Positions 6,689-13,018 of a stretch of 13,018 nt of DNA are shown piece after piece; position 1 is the first letter of the stretch; every line of letters starts with the position of its first letter. The notes below the pieces were generated by a model, which did not search any database, was not told the origin of the DNA, and saw only the letters and a list, made by a program, of their open reading frames with translations. The DNA is taken from assembly GCA_964476505.1 (NCBI GenBank), contig CAYZAW010000053.1:1-13018 (forward strand), read 5' to 3'. The translations under genes were made by a program, and so were the position numbers. Origin of the DNA: CAYZAW01 sp964476505 (lineage in GTDB: Bacteria; Bacillota; Clostridia; Christensenellales; CAG-138).

Positions 6689-6711
6689 CGTCTGTTCGCC
6701 GCGAACCTTTT

Positions 6712-8400
6712 CTACTTTCCGGATACCGCCTGCATTACCAGTTCTTTTGCATGCTCCATGGCATGAGTATCCGTTTGGGTCGCACCCATGATCCGCGCGA
6801 TCTCTGCGTACCGCTCTTCCATGCCAAGCTGCACCAGCGTGGAACGGGTGTGGTCGTTTTCCTCTGTTTTTTCCACCCGGTAATGTACCTCCGCCATGCT
6901 GGCGATCTGCGGCAGGTGCGTTACGCACAATACCTGATGTGTTTTTGCGATCTCCCGCATTTTCTTACCCACCGCGGTTGCCACATGTCCGCTGATGCCG
7001 GTATCGATTTCGTCAAAGATGAGCGTGGGGATTTCGTCCATATCCGCCGCCACGGTTTTAAATGCCAGCATGATACGGGAAAGCTCACCGCCGGATGCTA
7101 CCTGCGAAAGAGGCTTTAGCGGTTCCCCCGCATTGGCGGAAAGCAAGAATTCTACCGTATCCGCGCCGTTTGGCGAAACCAGCTTGTCGTCTGCCTCTCC
7201 AAAGGATACAGAAAGCTGCGCTTTTTGCATTCCAAGATCATGAAACTGCTCCATCAACAGCGCGCAAAGTCGCTCGGCTGCCTCCTTGCGCACGCCTGTA
7301 AGCTCCTGCGCCGCTTTATGATAGCTGCCCAGCACCTGCTCACGTTCCCGGGTCAGTTCCTTGCGCTGGGCTTCGCTGCCGGTCAGCGTATCCAGCTCGT
7401 TTTGCATGTTTTGTAAATACGTGATGATTTCTGCAATGCTGCCGCCGTATTTCCGCTTTAGCGTATTGATGCAGTCCAGCCGCTTCTCCACGCGTTCCAG
7501 TTCCTCGCCATGGAATTCAAATCCGGCCTTAGCGTCCCGCAGTGCAAAGGAAATATCCTCCAGCGTATAGTAAACATCGGAAAGCTTTGCGGCAAGCTCC
7601 CCGTAGGCATCGTCCATTTGCGCGATCGATTCCATTTGCTTGGCAGCCGATGATACCATCGTTTGCCCGTTATCGCCCTCGCCGGAAAGCAGCGCATAGC
7701 TTGTTTCCAGCGCCTCCATGATCTGCTGGGCGTTGGAAAACCGTTTGTGCTGCATAGCCAGCGCTTCTTCTTCCCCATCCTGTAGGTCTGCGGCTTCGAT
7801 CTCCTTGATCTGGAAGGACAGCACATCCATGCGCCGCAGGCGCTCCTGTTCGCTCATGAACCCGGCATTTAGCTGTTTTTGTATTTCGTGATACCGCTGC
7901 GAAAGTACAGCGCAGCGATCCCGGATGCACGTTATAGGTTCGCCGCCAAAGGCATCTAAATACCGCACATGCTGCTTTACATCCAATAGAGACTGGTGCT
8001 CATGCTGCCCGTGCAGGTCTACCAAAAGCTCTGATACGGACGCAAGCGCAGACAACGGAACAAGCGTTCCGTTGATTCTGCAAACGCTTTTTCCGCTGCT
8101 ATTCAGTTCGCGTGATAAAATTAAGTATTCGTCCGTATCGTAATCGATGCCCAGCGCATCCAGCTTTTGCAGGATATCCGGCTGTTTCCAGCTTTCGAAT
8201 GCTGCGTCTACCGAAGCCCGTTGGGTACCGCTTTTGATCAGCGTTTTGTTGGCGCGCCCGCCAAGCACCAAATTAACAGCATCTATGATGATGGATTTGC
8301 CCGCGCCGGTTTCACCGGTTAATACATGAAAACCCGCTTGGAATTCAACATCCAGCAGATCGATCAATGCCACATTTTTGATGCATAAGCGCCTGAGCAT
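6712..8400 (-). CDS. recN: DNA repair ATPase RecN
   Basis: RecN is an SMC-like cytoplasmic ATPase recruited early to DNA double-strand breaks, where it tethers ends and aids RecA-dependent recombination. The 562 residues are normal. Walker A is GETGAGKS (29-36). The LHGQHEHQSLLD block is at 129-140. A central coiled-coil region rich in charged and Leu residues runs about 160-400 and is interrupted near the middle. The ABC signature SGGELSR (436-442), Walker B TLIFDEID (459-466) and THLPQIA (494-500) complete the split ATPase head. I start at the ATG at 8398-8400 because GAGGT lies seven bases upstream. A GTG three codons earlier would have no room for a ribosome site. The site overlaps the argR stop codon, so translation is probably coupled. 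The recN-argR pairing is common in Firmicutes. Confidence 0.97.
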   Translation of the reverse strand: MLRRLCIKNVALIDLLDVEFQAGFHVLTGETGAGKSIIIDAVNLVLGGRANKTLIKSGTQRASVDAAFESWKQPDILQKLDALGIDYDTDEYLILSRELNSSGKSVCRINGTLVPLSALASVSELLVDLHGQHEHQSLLDVKQHVRYLDAFGGEPITCIRDRCAVLSQRYHEIQKQLNAGFMSEQERLRRMDVLSFQIKEIEAADLQDGEEEALAMQHKRFSNAQQIMEALETSYALLSGEGDNGQTMVSSAAKQMESIAQMDDAYGELAAKLSDVYYTLEDISFALRDAKAGFEFHGEELERVEKRLDCINTLKRKYGGSIAEIITYLQNMQNELDTLTGSEAQRKELTREREQVLGSYHKAAQELTGVRKEAAERLCALLMEQFHDLGMQKAQLSVSFGEADDKLVSPNGADTVEFLLSANAGEPLKPLSQVASGGELSRIMLAFKTVAADMDEIPTLIFDEIDTGISGHVATAVGKKMREIAKTHQVLCVTHLPQIASMAEVHYRVEKTEENDHTRSTLVQLGMEERYAEIARIMGATQTDTHAMEHAKELVMQAVSGK

Positions 8401-8407
8401 CGAGTTC

Positions 8408-8412
8408 ACCTC
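8408..8412 (-). promoter_or_regulatory. Ribosome binding site that fixes the recN start
   Basis: GAGGT on the minus strand, seven bases before the ATG at 8400. It overlaps the last base of the argR stop codon and the alternative in-frame GTG at 8409, which it therefore argues against. Confidence 0.75.
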
Positions 8413-8861
8413 TATCTGAGCAAAGCCTGAAATCGCTTGATCAGCTCCGGCACCATTTTGCTGTCTTTTACGGCAATAAAGATGGTGTTGTCTCCCGCAA
8501 TAGACCCGGCTATCTCATTCCATTTCATTGAATCCACCGCTTCTGCCGCCGCAGACGCGCTGCCGGTGATCGTTTTGATAACGATGATGTGCCCGGCTAC
8601 CGTGATGCTGATGACAGACTGCGAAAAAATACGGATAAAACGCTCCTGTAAGCCTGCCTCCGCCTTATCCACCGTGGCATACTTATAGGTACCGTTATCC
8701 GTTAACGCCTTGATCAGCCGCAGTTCTTTAATGTCTCGGGAGACAGTTGCCTGCGTCACGTCATAATTGTGTTTTCGCAAATATGCTGCAAGTTCTTCCT
8801 GCGTTTCGATGTCGTTTTTCTCGATTAATTCGAGAATCATAGCATGTCGTGCCGCTTTCAT
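8412..8861 (-). CDS. argR: Arginine repressor ArgR/AhrC
   Basis: ArgR is a hexameric transcription factor that, with L-arginine as corepressor, represses arginine synthesis and activates catabolism. The 149 residues match the family. The N-terminal winged helix-turn-helix (about 1-70) has QEELAAYL and the recognition-helix signature TQATVSRDIKEL (36-47). The C-terminal oligomerisation and arginine-binding domain (about 78-149) has IKTITGSASAAAEAVD and GSIAGDNTIF (119-128). The arginine-contacting pair is usually Asp-Asp (GDDT) and here reads Asp-Asn (Asp124-Asn125). GGGGGT precedes the ATG by eight bases. The gene follows nadK by 22 bases. Its place between nadK and recN is typical of Clostridia and does not mark an arginine operon. 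Confidence 0.95.
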   Translation of the reverse strand: MKAARHAMILELIEKNDIETQEELAAYLRKHNYDVTQATVSRDIKELRLIKALTDNGTYKYATVDKAEAGLQERFIRIFSQSVISITVAGHIIVIKTITGSASAAAEAVDSMKWNEIAGSIAGDNTIFIAVKDSKMVPELIKRFQALLR

Positions 8862-8883
8862 TTGCTTCTACCCCCTATTGAAT

Positions 8884-9696
8884 TTAAGATAGCTTCCCCC
8901 TGATCAATTCGTATATGTTGATCTCACCAAAGCGGATAAACCTTGCGACCTCGTCCGCCTTCGTGACCGCTATCACATCGCCCTCCTGCAGCGGGCCTGC
9001 CGCCCGTCCGTCTAAATACAGGCTGCCCTCGCTTAGCATCCGAAAACTGTTTACTTCTGTTGCGGCGGTCACGATAGGCCGCACACACAGCGAATGCGGA
9101 CACACCGGCGCGATAATGGTTGCATCCAAGCCCGGCGCGATGATCGGCCCGCCGGCCGAAATAGAATACCCCGTTGCGCCCGTTGGGGTGCTGACCACGA
9201 TGCCGTCTGAGGATACCTCTCCCGCATCCTTTCCGCCAACAAACATTTGAATGTGGGTCACGCCGGAAAAATCTCTTTTATAAAGCAGCGCATCATTTAA
9301 GCACAGGCTGCGCTCCTTGCCGTTTACCGTACAGGCTAACAGCATGCGCTCTTCTATGGCGGCTTGTCCTCGTACCACACGCTCTATGGCCTGCATAAAG
9401 CCCTGCGGCTGAATCTCGCTCAAGAATGCAACGCGGCCCAGATTAACGCCCAACACGGGTATTCCCAGCTGCACCGCCGCACCAGAGGCGCGAAGAATGG
9501 TTCCGTCTCCACCAAAAGCCGCCACAAGAGAGGTGTTTTGAGAAAACTCGTTTGGAAAAATGGGCAGGTTGCCGCTAATATCCGCCATACAGCAGGAAAA
9601 GCCCGCACGGGCTGCCGCCGCAGCAGCCGCCTCTCTGGCAACCAAAGCTTCTTTTTTTTCAGGGTTGGCAACAAACGCGATCCCCGTGATCTCCAT
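8884..9696 (-). CDS. nadK: NAD kinase
   Basis: NAD kinase phosphorylates NAD to NADP using ATP or polyphosphate in the cytoplasm. The 270 residues fit the short bacterial form. Motifs are FGGDGTILR (61-69, catalytic Asp64 of GGDGT), GVNLGRVAFL (83-92), the NE/ND motif CLNDALL (132-138) and SSDGIVVSTPTGATGYS (162-178), followed by AGGP (181-184). Small changes from the usual TGSTAY (here TGATGY) are of a kind seen in Clostridia. A frame open to 9732 would add 12 residues, but that ATG has no ribosome site. The ATG at 9694-9696 has GGAGA ten bases upstream and begins the typical Rossmann-like first strand (ITGIAFVANP). The gene has its own promoter and leads nadK-argR-recN. Confidence 0.95.
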   Translation of the reverse strand: MEITGIAFVANPEKKEALVAREAAAAAAARAGFSCCMADISGNLPIFPNEFSQNTSLVAAFGGDGTILRASGAAVQLGIPVLGVNLGRVAFLSEIQPQGFMQAIERVVRGQAAIEERMLLACTVNGKERSLCLNDALLYKRDFSGVTHIQMFVGGKDAGEVSSDGIVVSTPTGATGYSISAGGPIIAPGLDATIIAPVCPHSLCVRPIVTAATEVNSFRMLSEGSLYLDGRAAGPLQEGDVIAVTKADEVARFIRFGEINIYELIRGKLS

Positions 9697-9706
9697 GGCA
9701 GCAGTT

Positions 9707-9711
9707 TCTCC
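9707..9711 (-). promoter_or_regulatory. Ribosome binding site that favours the shorter nadK start
   Basis: GGAGA on the minus strand, ten bases before the ATG at 9696. The spacing is a little long. The other in-frame ATG at 9732 has no purine-rich site before it. Confidence 0.55.
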
Positions 9712-9766
9712 GTTTTCTTGGCAGCAATGCATAGCAAAACAATAGATATGCAGAGACTACTTGTAT

Positions 9767-9796
9767 ATTATAACGTTTTCACAAACAGGTTTTCAA
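9767..9796 (-). promoter_or_regulatory. Sigma-A-type promoter of nadK-argR-recN
   Basis: TTGAAA (9796-9791) and a perfect TATAAT (9772-9767) are 18 bases apart on the minus strand, in the 140-base gap after tlyA. Transcription would start near 9760, leaving a leader of about 63 bases. Abutting the -35 box upstream is the palindrome GCATAATATGC (9797-9807). No terminator separates tlyA from this promoter, so read-through from dxs-tlyA may add to it. Confidence 0.7.
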
Positions 9797-9807
9797 GCAT
9801 AATATGC
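9797..9807. repeat. Short palindrome next to the nadK promoter -35 box
   Basis: GCATA-A-TATGC is a perfect 5-bp inverted repeat around one central base. It sits directly upstream of the -35 hexamer, where an activator or repressor could bind. It does not match the even-spaced ArgR box, so ArgR control of its own operon is not supported by this site alone. Confidence 0.35.
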
Positions 9808-9836
9808 GGCTTTTCAACAAATTACATGCAGATTTG

Positions 9837-10646
9837 CTATTTATGCACGTCTATTTCGCGATGTGCGGTCAAAACAATAGTTTTTACATCTATTCCCTGC
9901 TCTTCCATATGATGAGAATTCTCATTCTTTTGCAGGTATGCTAAAAACTCGATATTACCCTTTGGGCCCGTGATGGGGGAAAAGGTTAAGCCCAGTACAG
10001 TGTAACCCGTATCCTGTGCAAATTGCAAAATACGTTCGCATACGCTGATGTGCGTTTCTTCCTTATGCACAACGCCGTTTTTGCCGACCTCGCTTCTGCC
10101 GGCCTCAAACTGGGGCTTGATAAGCGCCACCACCGTGCCTCCGTTTTTTAGGCAGCGATACAGGGGCGGCAGCATCAGCCTAAGAGAAATAAAGGAAACA
10201 TCAATCGATGCAAAGTCCAATTCCTCCTGAAACCAATCCGGTTCCATGTTGCGCGCATTGGTGCGCTCCATCACCACAACGCGGCTGTCGTTTCTAAGCG
10301 TCCAATCCAATTGGCCGTAGCCCACATCAATGGCATACACCTTTTTTGCGCCGTTTTGCAGCATGCAGTCCGTAAACCCGCCGGTGGACGCGCCAATATC
10401 GGCGGCAATAGAGCCGTTTAGGCAAATAGGATATGTCGCCATTGCCTTTTCCAGCTTCAATCCGCCGCGGCTCACATAGGGAATGGGGTTCGCCTTTACG
10501 GTTATCACAGCCGCATCGGGAACCTCCATGCCTGCCTTTTCAGCTTTTTTACCATTGACCAGCACTTCGCCCGCCATAATAACCGCCCGTGCCTTTTCGC
10601 GGCTTACCGCAAGCCCGTCCTGCGCCATGCGAACGTCCAGCCTCAT
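9837..10646 (-). CDS. tlyA: TlyA family 2'-O-ribose rRNA methyltransferase (S4 domain plus FtsJ fold)
   Basis: TlyA-type enzymes use S-adenosylmethionine to methylate ribose 2'-OH groups of 16S and/or 23S rRNA. The 269 residues begin with an S4 RNA-binding domain (about 1-60, MRLDVRMAQDG, SREKARAVIMAGEVLVNG). The Rossmann methyltransferase domain follows with the SAM-binding motif ADIGASTGGFTDC (82-94). The K-D-K-E catalytic set is Lys64, Asp149, Lys177 (LIKPQFE) and Glu233 (GNIEFL). All are offset by five from Lys69, Asp154, Lys182 and Glu238 of Mycobacterium tuberculosis TlyA. The ATG at 10644-10646 overlaps the dxs stop as ATGA, and GGAGG lies four bases upstream inside dxs, so translation is coupled. 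Which rRNA sites it methylates cannot be told. The old hemolysin annotation of this family is not supported here. Confidence 0.95.
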   Translation of the reverse strand: MRLDVRMAQDGLAVSREKARAVIMAGEVLVNGKKAEKAGMEVPDAAVITVKANPIPYVSRGGLKLEKAMATYPICLNGSIAADIGASTGGFTDCMLQNGAKKVYAIDVGYGQLDWTLRNDSRVVVMERTNARNMEPDWFQEELDFASIDVSFISLRLMLPPLYRCLKNGGTVVALIKPQFEAGRSEVGKNGVVHKEETHISVCERILQFAQDTGYTVLGLTFSPITGPKGNIEFLAYLQKNENSHHMEEQGIDVKTIVLTAHREIDVHK

Positions 10647-12517
10647 ACTTCCTCCATCCATTGCAGCACTGCAGCCGCGATATGATCCGCCGTTAAGCCG
10701 CAGCATTCGCGCTGCTGCTCCACCGTTGCGTGCGCCACCGGCGCATCGGTTACGCCAAGCGCCCGCAGCGCGGTATTCGCGCCCGCTTCCCGTAAGCGTA
10801 GTGCAAGCCTTGCTCCAAAGCCACAGCTTTTTAGCCCGTCCTCCACGGTCAGTATACGCTTTGCTCGGGCACAGATCAGATCGATCATCGCATCGTCCAT
10901 GGGCTGTAAAAAGCGTACGTTCACAAACCCGAGCCCTTCTATCCCCGCCGCCTGTAATTGCCGGATAGCAGCCGCAGCCGTTTGCACCATGCTGCCGGAG
11001 GCAAGTATCGTAATCTCCGCAATGGGCTGCAATTCCTCCCACTTGCCCAGTTCAACGGGCTGCTGGGAAACCATCTGCATCAGGCTGCCCCTTGGATACC
11101 GAATCATTGCCGGTTCCTCGCGGGACAGCGCATATTCCAGCATATGCACAAGCTCCTGCTGCGTGGCCGGGGAATACACGGGAATCCCCGGGAAGGTCGC
11201 ACTGTAGGCGATGTCGTACACGCCTTGATGCGTAACGCCGTCTGCGCCCACCAGCCCGGCTCTGTCAACGGCAAACACCACAGGAAGGTGTTGCAGCGCC
11301 ACGTCGTGTAATATCGAATCGTAGGCGCGCTGTAAAAACGTGGAGTAGATGGCTACCACCGGCCGCAGTCCTTCCGCTGCCATGCCTGCCGCCATAGTAA
11401 CGGCATGCTGCTCCGCAATGCCAACGTCAAAAAACCGCTCCGGATACGCCTTTGCAAAGGGCTTGAGCCCGGTTCCGGCGGGCATGGCGGCTGTGACCGC
11501 CACGATTTTTTCGTTGTCCTTTGCCAAACGCACCAGCGCTTCTCCAAATACCTTAGAGTTGGATTTTCGCTCCGGATACGCCTGCGCCTCCTCCCGCTCC
11601 TCACGGGAGGGTATGCCGTGGTATTTTTCCGGGTCTTCCTCCGCCGGCGCATATCCCTTGCCCTTTTTGGTAATGGCGTGGATGATGACCGGACGCTGCA
11701 TTCTGGAGGCCTTATGCAGCACCTTGATGAGCATTTGTATGTCATGCCCGTCGATTGGCCCTAGATAGGTAAAGCCCATGGCCTCGAATATTACATTGGT
11801 TGGCATAAGAAAATATTTGATACGGTTTTTCAGCCGTTCCATGCGCTTTCCCAAATGCTTGCCGATGCGGCTGTTATCCAGCGAACGGATCAGTCTTCGT
11901 TTGAAATCCTGATACGGCATGCTGGCGCGCATAACATTCAAGTACCGGTTCATAGCGCCAACGTTTGGGCTGATGGACATATCGTTATCGTTTAGCACCA
12001 CAATAAGCGGCAGCTTGCTCTGCCCTGCGTCATTCATGGCTTCTAAAACCATGCCGCCGGTAAGCGCACCATCGCCCAGTACCGCAACGATGGATTCATT
12101 GGTATGCTTTAGTTCACGGGCTCTTGCAAAGCCCAATGCCGCCGATACAGATGTGCTGGAATGCCCCGCACCGAATGCGTCATGCTCGCTTTCAAAACGG
12201 TTGGGAAATCCGGAGATACCGTCTTTTTGGCGGAGCGTGGGAAAATCGTTTAGCCTGCCGCTCAATATTTTATGGGCATATGCCTGATGGCCAACGTCAA
12301 ACAGGAGCTTATCCGCAGGCGTATTGAATACATAATGCAGCGCGATGCAAATCTCCACCGCGCCTAAGCTGGAAGCAAGATGCCCCCCTGTATTGGTTAC
12401 ATTTTGAATAATAAAACTGCGGATATCCGCCGCAAGCGCACGCAGTGCGTCCGCATCCATCCGCTTAAGCTGGGCATTATTGTTTAATGCATGAAGCACA
12501 GGATACTTTTCTGCCAT
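10643..12517 (-). CDS. dxs: 1-deoxy-D-xylulose-5-phosphate synthase
   Basis: DXS joins pyruvate and glyceraldehyde-3-phosphate with thiamine diphosphate, the first step of the non-mevalonate isoprenoid pathway. The 624 residues are typical. Motifs are GGHLASSLG (44-52, His46), DVGHQAYAHKIL (74-85, His77), the thiamine diphosphate motif GDGALTGGMVLEAMNDAG (148-165) with NDNDMSIS (176-183), and the catalytic Glu369 in VGIAEQHAVTMAAGMA (365-380), matching Glu370 of Escherichia coli. A C-terminal transketolase-type domain ends in MEEV. The start ATG at 12515-12517 fits the normal N-terminus. Its only visible ribosome site, AAGGAG, is about 14 bases away and lies within the last codons of the upstream membrane-protein gene, which stops eight bases before dxs. 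That suggests translational coupling. Confidence 0.97.
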   Translation of the reverse strand: MAEKYPVLHALNNNAQLKRMDADALRALAADIRSFIIQNVTNTGGHLASSLGAVEICIALHYVFNTPADKLLFDVGHQAYAHKILSGRLNDFPTLRQKDGISGFPNRFESEHDAFGAGHSSTSVSAALGFARARELKHTNESIVAVLGDGALTGGMVLEAMNDAGQSKLPLIVVLNDNDMSISPNVGAMNRYLNVMRASMPYQDFKRRLIRSLDNSRIGKHLGKRMERLKNRIKYFLMPTNVIFEAMGFTYLGPIDGHDIQMLIKVLHKASRMQRPVIIHAITKKGKGYAPAEEDPEKYHGIPSREEREEAQAYPERKSNSKVFGEALVRLAKDNEKIVAVTAAMPAGTGLKPFAKAYPERFFDVGIAEQHAVTMAAGMAAEGLRPVVAIYSTFLQRAYDSILHDVALQHLPVVFAVDRAGLVGADGVTHQGVYDIAYSATFPGIPVYSPATQQELVHMLEYALSREEPAMIRYPRGSLMQMVSQQPVELGKWEELQPIAEITILASGSMVQTAAAAIRQLQAAGIEGLGFVNVRFLQPMDDAMIDLICARAKRILTVEDGLKSCGFGARLALRLREAGANTALRALGVTDAPVAHATVEQQRECCGLTADHIAAAVLQWMEEV

Positions 12518-12525
12518 ACCGGCAC

Positions 12526-13018
12526 TTATTTCTCCTTTGTTTTGCCGGAAAAGACCGCAAGCAGCCTTCCAGCCAAAAATACAATCTGATGGCTGTTGTT
12601 CACAGCATACTTTTTACCGAGGGCTTTGCCGCCAACGGTGACCGCCGCGATCAACCCTGAAATCACAATGCCTACGAGCAGCTCGCTTACCCCCTTGCTG
12701 GCTGTTATCAGCCGCAGGGAGATCGCCGCGCCCATAGCGCCGGAAACGATTCCGCAAATATCGCCAACAACATCGTTGCAGATGTTGGACACCGTGTCCG
12801 ACTCCTGCACCAAGCGGATGGCCTGCTTAGCGCCCGGTATTCTTTTTGACGCCATTGCAGTATAGGCCGTTACCTCCTGAAAGGTGACGGCAATGCCCAC
12901 AACGTCAAACACGATGCCGATCAAAATGATGATGGCAAGCACCAGCACCGCCACGGGAATAGGCACGCCAACGAGCGTTGTCTCCGCAAAAAAGCTGAAA
13001 AGCATGGCCAGCGCAAAT
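12526..13018 (-). CDS. Polytopic membrane protein, DUF21/CNNM-like, N-terminus cut by window edge
   Basis: The visible reading frame has at least 160 residues and is open through the right edge. An ATG at 13003-13005 has no ribosome site, and the residues before it (FALA) continue the first hydrophobic segment, so the true start lies outside the window. Counting from that ATG there are hydrophobic spans at about 1-12, 17-42, 84-105 and 112-132, and a basic tail (KTKEK). The run after the second span (AMASKRIPGAKQAIRLV) resembles the stretch after the first helix of DUF21 (CNNM/CorB-type) transporters, but no CBS or CorC domains follow. Related proteins beside dxs in Clostridia are often annotated as hypothetical or CorB-like. 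A Mg2+ or Co2+ transport role is a guess. Its stop is eight bases from dxs. Confidence 0.75.
   Translation of the reverse strand, partial: FALAMLFSFFAETTLVGVPIPVAVLVLAIIILIGIVFDVVGIAVTFQEVTAYTAMASKRIPGAKQAIRLVQESDTVSNICNDVVGDICGIVSGAMGAAISLRLITASKGVSELLVGIVISGLIAAVTVGGKALGKKYAVNNSHQIVFLAGRLLAVFSGKTKEK
12532..12536 (-). promoter_or_regulatory. Distant ribosome binding site for dxs
   Basis: AGGAG on the minus strand lies 14 bases before the dxs ATG, longer than the usual 5-10. It sits in the last sense codons of the upstream gene. No closer purine-rich site exists. Terminating ribosomes from the upstream gene would help initiation. Confidence 0.5.

Noticed and set aside
6694..6706. GTTCGCCGCGAAC palindrome just after recN, considered as a terminator.
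   Set aside because: Only a 5-bp stem with a 3-base loop is possible, and no T-tract follows on the minus strand. recN probably reads through into spoIVB to some extent.
5894..6791. Long plus-strand open frames of 235 and 255 residues.
   Set aside because: Both are antisense shadows of spoIVB, a clear S55 peptidase with an intact catalytic triad. They contain no recognisable domain and cross the spoIVB-recN gap.
9837..10646. Hemolysin.
   Set aside because: TlyA homologs are often labelled hemolysins, but the protein has an S4 domain and a complete K-D-K-E rRNA methyltransferase set with no secretion signal.
9837..11042. A 401-residue reading frame that extends tlyA upstream by 132 residues.
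   Set aside because: The extension lies wholly inside dxs in another frame and looks like low-complexity shadow sequence. The S4 domain of TlyA begins at the ATG at 10646, which has a good ribosome site.

Overview
The window looks like a chromosomal core region of a spore-forming member of the Clostridia (Firmicutes) of moderate G+C. The grounds are the Spo0A and SpoIVB genes, a decarboxylase sodium-pump beta subunit, strong GGAGG-type ribosome sites, and the gene order dxs-tlyA-nadK-argR-recN-spoIVB-spo0A, which is a familiar Clostridia cluster. I see no tRNA, rRNA, CRISPR array, insertion sequence, phage gene or pseudogene.

Layout. The left edge (1-561, minus strand) holds the N-terminal half of a sodium-translocating decarboxylase beta subunit, cut by the window. 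A 261-base divergent intergenic region (562-822) carries a good sigma-A promoter for each side. It also holds several inverted repeats. A single VanW-family membrane-anchored protein (823-2346, plus strand) follows and ends at a strong hairpin terminator at 2355-2380. That hairpin also serves the minus-strand deoB-punA operon arriving from the other side. All remaining genes are on the minus strand.

Read in the direction of transcription, from the right edge: a membrane protein of unknown role with a DUF21/CNNM-like look (cut by the window), dxs (isoprenoid precursor synthesis), tlyA (rRNA methyltransferase, ATGA overlap with dxs), nadK, argR, recN, spoIVB, spo0A, a terminator, then deoB and punA. 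nadK has its own promoter after a 140-base gap, so nadK-argR-recN (and probably beyond) form one unit. spoIVB has a textbook sigma-G-type promoter, which fits its forespore role. spo0A sits 31 bases after spoIVB with no promoter I could recognise in the gap. It ends at a hairpin whose T-rich tail runs straight into the -35 box of the deoB promoter. deoB and punA together make a nucleoside/deoxyribose-phosphate salvage operon.

Most of the window is ordinary core genome and I found no clear undescribed system. The points most worth a second look are a Spo0A with an altered acidic pocket and an altered recognition helix, the sigma-G promoter of spoIVB, inverted repeats placed at several promoters, and the unassigned membrane protein beside dxs.
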